DNA of 64,000 nucleotides from Primulina eburnea (GCF_022965805.1 NC_133114.1:11366261-11430260), one strand, 5' to 3'. Positions 43,977 through 55,690 are shown, numbered from the stretch's first letter. Notes: a model not told the origin generated them from the letters alone. Translations and numbers: made by a program.

Positions 43977-46176
43977 TGTAATGCCCGAGAATTTAATTAC
44001 CGTAATCTGAAATGATTTGGATACGATTACCGTAATCTGAGAGTAATCTGAAATGACTTATTGAATTAATCGCGATAAGTATAGACGGAACGGATCGGAC
44101 TAGAACACATGAGAAAGGTGTAAATGTGTGTGTGCCAAGAAAGAGCCCCGCGCACATGCGCTGTATGGATTGGCGCACATGCGCGGAGCTGGCCGAGGCT
44201 TACGCGCACATGCGCGAGATAATGCGCGCACATGCGCGGCAAGGCCAGTACTATCGGCGCATATGCGCGACAGAGATGGCGCATATGCGCGGGAGGGCCA
44301 GTAGGGGTGGCGCATATGCGCGGAAATAATGGCGCATATGCGCGAGTAGGACTTTCGCCGAGACAGTAGGTCTCGCGCATATGCGCGAGTAGTGACCGCG
44401 CATATGCGCGAGACATGTTGCACAAAGGTTGTGCCATTTGCTTTGCATGCACGGAAGGTATGTATATATATATATATTGGCATGCAATTCTTCAGAATTG
44501 GAAGGAGAAAATCGAGGGTTTAGGGAAAAGCTTTGTTCTTTTCTTTAGAAATTGATTTACGAGCAAATCGTTTATCTGAATTGGAATCCGACTTCAGTTC
44601 TGAACTCCTCTCGCTACGAGCTACACAAGGACGTAAGTTTTATTACGTTTAGACAAGATTTGAATTTATGATGTTGTTAGAATTGAATATGATTCGGATA
44701 TGGTGTTTCTACTACCGTAGATATTGTAGAATCGAAGTCAGATTTAGAAACAGATTGTTTACGGAATTGTTATGAATTTTAGAGTTGATTTGATTGAGAT
44801 TGCTATCAGAATTATGCTGTTATTCATTGTACAGTGTACAAATACTGAGATTTATTAGGAATTCTGGTAGTGTAATTGTGATGTTAAGACTGACGGGGTT
44901 ACAAGACTGTATTGTTATGCCGTCTAAACATCAGTTGGTACAGATTGATCAGATTCAGTATTGGTTTCTGTTATCTTGTGATAGTGTTGATGTGATCAGA
45001 TTTTGTACTGAATTGGGTATTGATCAGAACAGATTGTGTTTTGGGCTACACATTGATACAGTGTATTTATTCTTGTCATTTCAGATTGAAGATGGACAGA
45101 CTGGACTTCGAGACTTCGTCTTCCTCAGACGGGGAAGATAAAGGTATAATTCATGTGATATTCGGGAAAAAAAACTCAATTGAGATCGCGTTGAGTTTCC
45201 CAATAAAATCACATACTAGATTATTGTTTATATTGTTACCGGATTATGCTTTGATTATAGAATTGTATTCAAGCATGTAAGATAATTGTGATATTCAGTT
45301 ATGAATATGATTATGCTTGGTTTACAGATTGTTATTCATTGCATTTAAGATAGGAAAGTCTTGACAGTCTTTGTCAGACTTCTAGACGTTCGGTGTATCT
45401 CAACTTAGGAGTAGCCATTACTCCTATTGCCAGCCGTCGATACAGCTCGGACCGAAGTCTAGGAATAAGACGTACAGTCGCCCCGAGTGGTTGGGTAGGT
45501 GACAGCCAGTGACGTCTTATTCACCCCGGGATCCCTAGAGTTATAGTTGAGTCAAGTCTAGACATGATTTGATTAGAACTGCATGCGTATATGAATTGGG
45601 TTCATCGATTATGGAACCTATTGTTATTGCTTTCAGTCATGACAGTATGTTTCATGATTTAAATTGTTATATACATGCTTATCTGATTCGAGTTGCATGT
45701 TCAGTTAGATTAGATTTCATAGATGATGAATTCTATTACTATTGTTAGTGCTTTTATTCATGACAGCATGTTTCATGAATTATTATGTGTATATGCATGT
45801 TTACCATGTTTTATACTGGGATTTATTCTCACCGGAGTTATCCGGCTCTTGTCTTGTTTTGTATGTGTGCATGACAACAGGTGGGGCTGGATCAGGGTCG
45901 AGATGACGATGAGAAAAGACGAGTTAGCGTGGTGATTCCGGACTTGTAGCAGACTTGGTTTATTACTGGAATTTAGTAACAGAACCTTAGATTTAAGTTG
46001 TACAGTATTGTACCTTTATTCTGAAATGAAGTTTTTATACAGACATGTATATTATGTAGATTCCATTACCTTCCGCAGTTATATTTTTAAAAGAAAAATT
46101 TTTAGACCCTGTTTATCAGAACTGATAATTAAATCCCAAAGATGATTAAGAAAAGATTAGCGTCCGGGTCCCCACA
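43977..46176 (+). repeat. 5' LTR of gag-only element (2200 bp)
   Basis: TGTAATGCCCGAG to GGGTCCCCACA. Module B array 44149-44411, (TA)n 44462-44477, leader, structured block 45382-45522, CCGG hairpin, the CTCTTGTC/GACAACAG pair (45846-45880). ORFs inside (44066-44483, 44794-45280) are repeat or leader echo. Confidence 0.93.
44149..44411. repeat. Module B palindromic array
   Basis: Nine or so units, first GCGCACATGCGC, then GCGCATATGCGC, spaced 15-30 nt apart. Each is a perfect or near-perfect palindrome of 12-16 bp built of alternating purine-pyrimidine. Confidence 0.92.
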
Positions 46177-46181
46177 ACAGG

Positions 46182-46195
46182 TGGTATCAGAGCGA
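46182..46195 (+). promoter_or_regulatory. Primer binding site of gag-only element
   Basis: TGGTATCAGAGCGA five bases after the LTR, matching the 3' end of plant initiator Met-tRNA in type. Confidence 0.85.
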
Positions 46196-46719
46196 GGATA
46201 GTTCTTTCAGAGCTATAGATTCCTTAGTGATGGATATCGTAGAAGTTAGTTCCTTTAGAGGTTTGATCTTTTAGCTATAGATCTCTTAGCGATAGATCTT
46301 TTAGATTGAGATAGTCAGAGTTGATATATCTTTTAGACTGACTTAGATTAAGATAGAAGAGAATGAGCGGGGTAGAGGAATTTTCTTTCCTTGCATGTCT
46401 GTGCTAGCATGAGATTGATTTTCATGTTGATTGACATTGTGATGCTAGCATGAGACTATATGTTACTGCTTTAGGATACATGCTTACCTGATTATATGAT
46501 TTGAATTGATATTATGTATTCTTAAATATGAATCAGATCGGATTCATGATCAGCAGTAAGATGATCATGATCAGAAAAGATTGGCACAGATTTGTATTAT
46601 TGGGTTACTAATGTTTGTGGTAATCAGATGTACTTCCCAAAAGGATTTTGGAAACAGGCAGTACTTCGTATGAGCAGCCATATATACCAGAACCGTAGAT
46701 AGATGCGTCAGTGACTCCG

Positions 46720-47580
46720 ATGGAAACCAAGTTGGCAGAATTTCAGTTATTACAGCCGCCGATTCTGAGTGATATTGAGACATCTGAAGAATGTCAGAAC
46801 TGGTTTGATGATATGGAGATACTGTTAGGGTTACTTGATTGTACAGATCAGCAGAGGGTTAAATTGGTAAGTTATCAGTTACGAGAGGCTGCCAGGAATT
46901 GGTGGATTACGATCAAACGTATATTAGACCTACGGGGTACGATGATCACGTGGGAAGTCTTTACAACTGAATTCTATCAACGATTTTTCTCAGTGTTTTA
47001 TAGAGAGGACAAAAGAGCGGAATTTGAGAATTTGAGACAAGGTCAAATGAATGTTGAAGACTATGTTGCAAAATTCTCTACGCTACTGCATTTTGCTCCT
47101 CAGTTGGCTGGGAATGAAGAAGCTGTAGTGAATCAGTTCGTCAGAGGATTGAATTCAGAGATAGTAGCATTGATGAATGTACAACAACCTTATCATTTTG
47201 CTGGTGTCTTAAGTAAAGCGAAGAGAGCGGAGGCCAGTCTGACTAGACAATTGAGAAGGTTGTGTATGCAGCAACCTCAGACACAGCAATCCCCTCGCCG
47301 ATTTGATCGTGGCAATACAAGTGGAAAGGAAGAGTTACTGAAAGCTCGGAAGCAACCGTTCAAGAGATTTGGAAGTGGTTCCTCTAGCTCTAGTGGATCC
47401 AGTTCGCATTATACGGGAGTGTATTGCAGGAATTGTGGAGGGAGACACTCCACAGAGCAATGCCAAGGAGTGCTTGGTAGATGCAATAATTGTAGACAGC
47501 ATGGGCATTTTGCTAGAGTGTGTCCTCAGAAGGGTTCCCAAAGATTCCAGGGAGCAGGACCATCGGGTGGCAATGCGTGA
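46720..47580 (+). CDS. Gag protein of non-autonomous gypsy element (intact)
   Basis: 286 codons from the first ATG after an in-frame stop (46696). Gag core: CQNWFDDMEILLGLLDC, LREAARNWWITI, FYQRFFSVFYREDKRAEF, LRQGQMNVEDYVAKFSTLLHF, FVRGLNSEIVALM; then a basic/Ser linker and two CCHC knuckles, YCRNCGGRHSTEQC and CNNCRQHGHFARVC. It should package element RNA. It ends with its own TGA and no protease or RT follows in any frame. The second knuckle is complete, unlike the copy at 32597-33455, so this protein could be functional. Confidence 0.88.
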   Translation: METKLAEFQLLQPPILSDIETSEECQNWFDDMEILLGLLDCTDQQRVKLVSYQLREAARNWWITIKRILDLRGTMITWEVFTTEFYQRFFSVFYREDKRAEFENLRQGQMNVEDYVAKFSTLLHFAPQLAGNEEAVVNQFVRGLNSEIVALMNVQQPYHFAGVLSKAKRAEASLTRQLRRLCMQQPQTQQSPRRFDRGNTSGKEELLKARKQPFKRFGSGSSSSSGSSSHYTGVYCRNCGGRHSTEQCQGVLGRCNNCRQHGHFARVCPQKGSQRFQGAGPSGGNA

Positions 47581-49335
47581 AAAACAGACCCCGTAGTTAC
47601 AACAGGTACCATTCTTTATGATTATATTGCATACGTATCGATATATACTAATGCATTCTTTATGAGTATCTGTGAATGAGTAGTATGGAGATATGCTGTA
47701 TCTGTTGGGTCTGGGTATACGGTAGTATTGATTCCTTGATTGTTGAGGAATATGTTGATATCAGAAATTTCTGTGACATATTATATACTACAGGCAGATA
47801 AGGATGAGATTGGATTAGATTATGATGTACTTGTTTTATCTGATTTTGATAGCATGATTGATATTTATATGCTGAACAAGTACTGAAATATCGTAGCATG
47901 TGTTCCAGAAATAGTAAGATTAAGACCAGATCTAGTTGATAAATGAGGATTTTAGATTCAGAAGTCCTTAGAAAATTGTAGGGTTTAGGACTCGATGATT
48001 ACAGAAAGGAACAGATGGCATCCTTATGTATTCAGTAGATCCACTGAAATCGAGCCTAAAATTTGATAGTAAGATATTAGTTAACTGGTGTTTTCTTAGA
48101 TAAGATGTCAGATGGGTTCTCTATCAGAAAGAATTGAAAGAATTGACAGATTAAAGTATGGGCTAAGGAATCCAGTTGACTGTGTATTTCTCTTGAAGAC
48201 ATTTTAGTTCTGTTTCTAGATTGACAGATTATGTGTTCAGGGGTATTTTGAAGAATTATGTTTGTTATATCTATGATTCGGGGATATATCCACAGCATCT
48301 GATTGTTTATATTGAATATTTGATCCGAGAACTGTGATTATTGTATACAGCAATGGGTCAGGTATGGATCCGAATGCAGTTATTGATACAGGTTTATATT
48401 CAGACTATGTGGTATCAGGAATGTCAGAATTAGCAGAATGTCAGATATGTCAGAACTTTCTTATCTGATTTGGACAGATTATCTTATTCTGATTATTTTT
48501 TTTTTGTATTGCTTTACATCTGCTGAGTATTGTTATGATTCTAAATCAGTATTTGAGACATCTTATATTGTTTGGGAGTATATTCTATTTGCAGATGAAA
48601 TATAGCAGTTTATCTGAATAGTATGAAGATTGGTCAGCCGGCCAGAATCTATTATGTTTTGAGTTTTCTTAAACTCACTAGATCAGCATAGGATATTTCT
48701 ATTCTGAGTTTGATTTGATGTTATTGTAATTATTATTCAGTGTGGGATACTATGCAGTTCCAATTGTATCAGAGTTGTTTGTGGGAAATACAGTAGTCCC
48801 GAACGGTGATCAGAATTTTCAAACCTGTATTTTGTTGATCAGATCAATATAACATCTATATGATTTTGCGTTTTCTATGGGTTTGGTGATTGTGATGAAG
48901 TTTGCACTTGTGATAAATTATATCATAAGCTTTTTCTCTCAGACTTGTTACAGATTGACAGGTAGTCAGCGTGTAGTAGTCAGATATTGAAAGATATTGA
49001 TAGAACTCTAATGCTGGATGTTAGCACTAGTTATCAAGATAGTGCAGAAGGAATAGATGTAGGAAACCAATGTCGGATGATGACGATTGATATTTGGAAC
49101 CGAAGATGGAATATGTCCTTAATTGGAATAAACAGATGGAATAGCAATTACAGGTGGTATTGCTTTGTTATGGATTGCAATTGGCGTATACGGGTGTTGT
49201 ATAGCCAGTAATATGGGATTGATTCGGCTAGTGAAATGAGTTTGGATGTTAAACTCTGTTATACAGTTCTTCTGATAGATTTGGTTTGATGATTGGTGAG
49301 TTCGAGGACGAACTCAGATCTAAGAGGGGGAGAAA
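47581..49335 (+). other. Non-coding interior and polypurine tract of gag-only element
   Basis: No recognisable protease, RT, RNase H or integrase in any frame. It is AT-rich with scattered short ORFs. It ends in GAGTTCGAGGACGAACTC and the polypurine tract AAGAGGGGGAGAAA (49322-49335). Its first part recurs at 33456-33686 and its last part resembles 35325-35425, so this interior is a family trait. Confidence 0.8.
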
Positions 49336-49506
49336 TGTAATGCCCGAGAATTTAATTACCGTAATCTGAAATGATTTGGATACGATTACCGTAATCTGAG
49401 AGTAATCTGAAATGACTTATTGAATTAATCGCGATAAGTATAGGCGGAACGGATCGGACTAGAACACATGAGAAAGGTGTAAATGTGTGTGTGCCAAGAA
49501 AGAGCC

Positions 49507-49773
49507 CCGCGCACATGCGCTGTATGGATTGGCGCACATGCGCGGAGCTGGCCGAGGCTTACGCGCACATGCGCGAGATAATGCGCGCACATGCGCGGCA
49601 AGGCCAGTACTATCGGCGCATATGCGCGACAGAGATGGCGCATATGCGCGGGAGGGCCAGTAGGGGTGGCGCATATGCGCGGAAATAATGGCGCATATGC
49701 GCGAGTAGGACTTTCGCCGAGACAGTAGGTCTCGCGCATATGTGCGAGTAGTGACCGCGCATATGCGCGAGAC
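49507..49773. repeat. Module B palindromic array
   Basis: Same units as 44149-44411; one palindrome has changed from GCGCATATGCGC to GCGCATATGTGC. Confidence 0.92.
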
Positions 49774-49817
49774 GTGTTGCACAAAGGTTGTGCCATTTGC
49801 TTTGCATGCACAGAAGG

Positions 49818-49821
<4 letters not shown>

Positions 49822-49907
<86 letters not shown>
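49822..49907. repeat. (TA)n microsatellite, expanded
   Basis: About 43 TA units against about 8 in the sister LTR. This is the main length difference between the two LTRs. Tyr/Ile repeat ORFs across it are not genes. Confidence 0.95.
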
Positions 49908-49909
<2 letters not shown>

Positions 49910-51605
49910 CATGCAATTCTTCAGAATTGGAAGGAGAAAATCGAGGGTTTAGGGAAAAGCTTTGTTCTTTTCTTTAGAAATTGAATTACGAGCAAATCGT
50001 TTATCTGAATTGGAATCCGACTTCAGTTCTGAACTCCTCTCGCTACGAGCTACACAAAGACGTAAGTTTTATTACGTTTAGACAATATTTGAATTTATGA
50101 TGTTGTTAGAATTGAATATGATTCGGATATGGTGTTTCTACTACCGTAAATATTGTAGAATCGAAGTCAGATTTAGAAACAGATTGTTTATGGAATTGTT
50201 ATGAATTTTAGAGTTGATTTGATTGAGATTGCTATCAGAATTATGCTGTTATTCATTGTACAGTGTACAAATACTGAGATTTATTAGGAATTCTGGTAGT
50301 GTAATTGTGATGTTAAGACTGACGGGGTTACAAGACTGTAGTGTTATGCCGTCTAAACATCAGTTGGTACAGATTGATCAGATTCAGTATTGGTTTCTGT
50401 TATCTTGTGATAGTGTTGATGTGATCAGATTTTGTACTGAATTGGGTATTGATCAGAACAGATTGTGTTTTGGGCTACACATTGATACAGTGTATTTATT
50501 CTTGTCATTTCAGATTGAAGATGGACAGACTGGACTTCGAGACTTCGTCTTCCTCAGACGGGGAAGATAAAGGTATAATTCATGTGATATTCGAGAAAAA
50601 CAACTCAATTGAGATCGCGTTGAGTTTCCCAATAAAATCACATACTAGATTATTGTTTATATTGTTACCGGATTATGCTTTGATTATAGAATTGTATTCA
50701 AGCATGTAAGATAATTGTGATATTCAGTTATGAATATGATTATGCTTGGTTTACAGATTGTTATTCATTGCATTTAAGATAGGAAAGTCTTGACAGTCAT
50801 TGTCAGACTTCTAGACGTTCGGTGTATCTCAACTTAGGAGTAGCCATTACTCCTATTGCCAGCCGTCGATACAGCTCGGACCGAAGTCTAGGAATAAGAC
50901 GTACAGTCGCCCCGAGTGGTTGGGTAGGTGACAGCCAGTGACGTCTTATTCACCCCGGGATCCCTAGAGTTATAGTTGAGTCAAGTCTAGACATGATTTG
51001 ATTAGAACTGCATGCGTATATGAATTGGGTTCATCGATTATGGAACCTATTGTTAATGCTTTCAGTCATGACAGTATGTTTCATGATTTAAATTGTTATA
51101 TACATGCTTATCTGATTCGAGTTGCATGTTCAGTTAGATTAGATTTCATAGATGATGAAGTCTATTACTATTGTTAGTGCTTTTATTCATGACAGCATGT
51201 TTCATGAATTATTATGTGTATATGCATGTTTACCATGTTTTATACTGGGATTTATTCTCACCGGAGTTATCCGGCTGTTGTCTTGTTTTGTATGTGTGCA
51301 TGACAACAGGTGGGGCTGGATCAGGGTCGAGATGACGATGAGAGAAGACGAGTTAGCGTGGTGATTCCGGACTTGTAGCAGACTTGGTTTATTACTGGAA
51401 TTTAGTAACGGAACCTTAGATTTAAGTTGTACAATATTGTACCTTTATTCTGAAATGAAATTTTTATACAGACATGTATATTATGTAGATTCCATTACCT
51501 TCCGCAGTTATATTTTAAAAAGAAAAATTTTTAGACCCTGTTTATCAGAACTGATAATTAAATCCCAAAGATGATTAGGAAAAGATTAGCGTCCGGGTCC
51601 CCACA

Positions 51606-52513
51606 ATTATGAAGATCGAAGACATGTAAATATTGGAAGCTTATGTAATAGTTGCATTTGCATCCCGTGCATTTCCCTAGGATTGGACCTAGGCCCGTGT
51701 TTAGCTCACACGGTCCGTTAGTATTGGGGCGATTGATCATCCTTGTTTGTTTACTGTTTATAATATATGCATGATATGTTATAAATAATGAGTATGTGCG
51801 TTATTATTATGATAATAACAAAGTTGCATGAATCCGGCAAACATACGATCAAACATGGCGAGCTTTTAAAATAAAATTAATGATGAGACCTTTCAAAATA
51901 AAAAACCCTCATTTTGAATAAGATTCAAAATTAATATCAAGCCTGGAAAGGGGAATTATAAATTTGTTTATAATTTCCATGTCTTCCATCGACAATGGGT
52001 GCATGATGAACGCTACCCGTACTCGGGGCTCGGCTCATATTATTGGGGGGCCCTGGGTGCCGAAAAGCTGTGACATCCATTGACATGGTGATGTGAACTA
52101 CGTGGAACTCCCATGATTTCGGCTCATATTATTGGGGGAACTCATGGCAACCGTCCATTATGGTTCAATATCGATGGGTAAGGCTTGACACGTGAAGATG
52201 AACGACGTCATATTATTGGGTCCTAATCAAACTTGAGACAAAAGTTTACGTAGAGGGTTGCATTGTGATGCAATTGGAAACTACCTTTTAGGAATTGTGA
52301 TTGGCTGATATTATTCGGGATCATAATTCGCTAATTGGACCTTACGTACCTACTGAGGAAAGGAGTTTCCCGTTTTCACTAGAGGGTAGTGAAAGATGTC
52401 AAAACAGTGGGAGCAAATATTTATGAAGTAAAAGTCCAAACTTCATATCTTACTAAATATTTTAAAATAGTCATCAACATTTATCTGTTTTTACTTTTCA
52501 GTACAAATTGACA
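51606..52513 (+). other. Copia 5' leader, right part
   Basis: Non-coding leader after the gypsy insertion. A short motif 'catattattgggg' recurs at about 52035, 52115, 52210 and (varied) 52310, giving a loose tandem pattern. Confidence 0.65.
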
Positions 52514-53374
52514 ATGTCTTCGATTCGCAATCCGATATCCGTAATACTCGACAAACACATATTAACTGGACCTAATTACCTCACTTGGCTAAGAAACCTG
52601 AAAATCGTCTTGAATTCGGAAAGGGTAGCATATACACTGACTGAGTCGCCCCCTGTTGAGGCTCCGACTGACTGCACACCTGAGGAATTGTAGGCTTACA
52701 AGGAATGGTGTGACCATGACTTGATAGCTATGTGTTATATGCTGACTTCTATGAATGATGAGCTGCAGAGGCGTTTTGAGGATGCAAAGAGTGCTAATGA
52801 CATTCATTTGCATCTCAAGGAGCTCTTTGGTGAGCAAACACGGCCTCTTAGGCATGCTACCGTCAAGGAGCTGATCACTTTGCACATGCGAGATGGGGCC
52901 TCGGTCCATGAGCATGGCCTAAAGGTGATTGGCCTCGTGGACAAGCTCGTTAGCATGGATCTGATCTTGCCTTAGGAGTTGACCACCGACGTGTTGCTGT
53001 TATCATTGCCTAGCTCATTTGATCCTTTTGTGGTGAACTTCAACATGAACAAGATGGAGCCGACCCTTGAGGAGTTGGTGAATATGCTTGTTACGTTTGA
53101 ATCAACCATCAAGAAAGAGAAGTTGGTTCTTTATGTGGGTTCTTCATCATGTACGAAGATTGATCCACATGGGAAGGGAAAGAAGAGTTCTTTCCAACGT
53201 CCCAAGAAGAACGTGCCCTTGTTGAGGCAATCTCCAAATCCTGTTGAGGCAGCCAGACCAGTTAAGGCTAACAAGACTGCTGATGTATGTCATCACTGCA
53301 AGAAGCCTGGACATTGGAGGCGTAACTGCAGAGAATATCTTGCCCAGAAAGGTTCTGGAAATGGTATGTTCTAA
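52514..53374 (+). pseudogene. Copia Gag
   Basis: Starts MSSIRNPISVILDKHILTGP at 52514, continues with the Gag core YLTWLRNLKIVLNSERVAY and LKELFGEQTRPLRHATVKEL, LLLSLPSSFDPFVVNFNM, and a CCHC knuckle CHHCKKPGHWRRNC. Two in-frame TAG codons (about 52691 and 52973) stand where Gln is expected; otherwise the frame is kept. It ends at 53374 by TAA and is followed by protease. Confidence 0.88.
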
Positions 53375-53730
53375 ATTGAAGTAAACATTTCAATTAACTC
53401 TACTTCTTGGGTATTGGATACCGGATGTGGCTCACATCTCTGTAATGATTTACAGGCGATGGAAAGAAGTAGAAAGCTTAAGGAAGGTGTGACCTTCTAG
53501 AGGATGGGCAATGGAGCAAGAGTTGCTGCCAAGGCTATTGAATATGTTTACTTATTATTGAACAATAGTTTTAAGTTAATTTTATGAGATGTTTTGTTTG
53601 TACCTAATTTTGTAAAAAAACATTGTTTCCATTTCTATGCTGATAAAAATGGATATTCTTGTTTATTTTGCAATGGTGTTTGCAACATTTACAAGAATGA
53701 ATGTTTGGGAGATAAATATGGGTAAGCCTC
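53375..53730 (+). pseudogene. Copia protease remnant and pre-integrase region
   Basis: WVLDTGCGSHLCNDLQAM is the protease active-site region (DTG). Then MGNGARVAAKAIEYVYL and a pre-integrase block with CNGVCNIYKNE. TAG and TGA interrupt it. The integrase core is missing: the sequence jumps at about 53715 to the integrase end GKPPKYSYLRIWG. Confidence 0.8.
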
Positions 53731-55690
53731 CCAAATATTCTTATCTTAGAATATGGGGAGCCCTGCTTATGTGAAGCAGGTAGTGGGAAATAAATTAGAT
53801 AGTCGATCCATTTTATGTTACTTTGTGGGATATCCAAAGAATTCGGTTGGATACTACTTCTATCATCCCCAAGAAACAAAGGTGTTTGTTTCTAGGAATG
53901 CAACCTTTTTGGAAAAGGAATTTCTATTGGATAGAAAAAGGGAGATGATAGAACTCGAAGAGGTTCAAGAGACACCCACAATTATAGAACCCACACCCGA
54001 AGAGCCAATAGAGGAGATACAAGCTCCTAGGAGATCCGAGAGAGTCTCGAGACCACCTATGAGGTATGTTCTGCTTCTTGAAGAGGGCCATGATGAGCCT
54101 ATCCATGGATGTGATCCAAGGACCTTCAAGGAAGCGTTATGTGATGCCTATTCATCCAAGTGGCTTGAAGCGATGGAATCTGAGATGAATTCCATGCATT
54201 CGAACCAAGTGTGGAATCTCGTGGATCCACCTGAGGGAATTGTTCCCATAGGCTGTAAATTGATTTACAAAAGGAAACTTGGGGCGGATGGGAAGGTATT
54301 GACCTTCAAGGCACGATTGGTGGCAAAAGGATATACTCAAAGACAAGGAGTTGACTTTGAGGAAACCTTTTCTCCAGTTGCAATGTTCAAGTCCATAAGA
54401 ATTTTGCTAGTCATAGCTGCATGGTATGACTATGAGATATGGTAGATGGATGTTAAGACAGCCTTTCTTAATGGGGATATTAAGGAAGAGATTTACATGT
54501 CTCAAACCTGGAGGGTTTACATGTATCGGAAGTGAGCATATGGTATGCAGACTTCAAAAATCTATTTATGGTCTAAAGCAGGAATCTAGGAGTTGGAACC
54601 TCAGATTCGACAATACAATCAAAGAGTTTGGTTTTGCTAAGAATCCTGAGGAACCCTGTGTGTATAAGAAGGTCAGTGGGAGTGTTATGACATTCCTGGT
54701 GTTTTATGTTGATGACATTCTAATCATTGAGAATGATGTAGGAATGTTGCAATCAACTAAAATATGGTTAGCAAGTGAGTTCTCGATACAAGACTTGGGT
54801 GAAGCATCTTTTGTATTGAGAATACAGATCTATAGAGATAGATCAAGAAGATTGCTTGGTCTAACCTAGTCCACATACATTGATACCATCGTGAAGCGGT
54901 TCTCGATGGATGAGTCCAAGAGAGGACATCTACCAATGTGTCATGGCCTGTCCTTATCCAAGTCTATGTCTCCCAAGGCTGATGCAGAGATAGCGGCGAT
55001 GACAAGCATTACTTATGCATCTACGATTTGTAGCATCATGTATGAGATTATATCTACGCGTCCTGACGTGGTTTTCGCACTAAGTGTAGTGAGTAGATAT
55101 CAATCGAACCCCAGTCTTCCACATTGGAAAGCTGTGAAAGACATCCTCAAGTAGTTGAGGAGGACCAATAAATTGTTCTTAGTCTATGGGGTGGAGAACT
55201 GAAATTGGAAGGCTATACCGACTCTAGCTTCCAAAGCGATATCGATGACTCAAAGTCAACCTCTGGGTTTGTATTCATGCTCAATGGTGCTGCTGTCTCT
55301 TGGAAGAGTTCCAAGCAAGACAGTACTACGGATTCCAGCACAGAGGCCGAAAACATTGCTGCATCAGGTGCAGCAAGGGAGGCTGTTTGGATAAGGAATT
55401 TCGTCTAAGAGTTGGACGTCATTCCTAATGGAGTTGCTCCTCTCCCGGTGTTGTGTGACAACACGGGAGCTATAGCTCAAGCAAAGGAGCCAAGGTCTCA
55501 TCAGAAGTCCAAACGTGTATTGAGAAAGTACCACATCCTCAGAGAGATTGTGGAAAGAGGAAGAAGTGTCTTTTGACATAGTCGGCTCCGCAGATAATGT
55601 TGCTGATCCACTAGCTAAGCATTTACCTGGACCATTATTCGAGATGCATCGCGAATCAATGGGTTTGAAGCATAAGGGTAGTTGGCTCTA
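53731..55690 (+). pseudogene. Copia integrase end, reverse transcriptase and RNase H
   Basis: Integrase C-terminal part: SRSILCYFVGYPKNSVGYYF, then RRSERVSRPPMRY. RT: VWNLVDPPEGIVPIGCKLIY, ARLVAKGYTQRQGVDFEETF, DVKTAFLNGDIKEEIYM, LVFYVDDILII (catalytic DD), FSIQDLGEASFVL. RNase [40 protein letters not shown], then VGSADNVADPLAKHLPG. Stops at about 54445, 54869, 55154 and 55408 and a frameshift near 54505 kill it; most stops replace Gln. A truncation of roughly 1 kb of integrase core precedes it. Confidence 0.9.

Larger units (their letters stand above)
43977..51605 (+). mobile_element. Young gag-only Ty3/gypsy element, TSD ATTAT
   Basis: Complete 7.63-kb element with LTRs 43977-46176 and 49336-51605, primer site, one Gag ORF and about 1.7 kb of non-coding interior. 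ATTAT is duplicated at 43972-43976 and 51606-51610. The LTRs differ by about twenty substitutions by eye plus a large change in (TA)n length, so the insertion is recent. With no protease, RT or integrase it must rely on a related autonomous element. Confidence 0.93.
49336..51605 (+). repeat. 3' LTR of gag-only element (2270 bp)
   Basis: Sister of 43977-46176. It carries module B (49507-49773), an expanded (TA)n tract (49822-49907), the structured block (50811-50952) and the CTGTTGTC/GACAACAG pair (51275-51309). Confidence 0.93.

Noticed and set aside
44149..44411. Regularly spaced short palindromic repeats resembling a CRISPR array
   Set aside because: Spacer lengths vary, repeats are only 12-16 bp, the context is a plant retrotransposon LTR, and there are no cas genes.
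49425..49984. ORFs on both strands with long Tyr-Ile runs and repeated AHMR/RICA motifs
   Set aside because: They are translations of (TA)n and of module B palindromes. The same echo appears at 44066-44483, 60405-60978 and 19961-20341.
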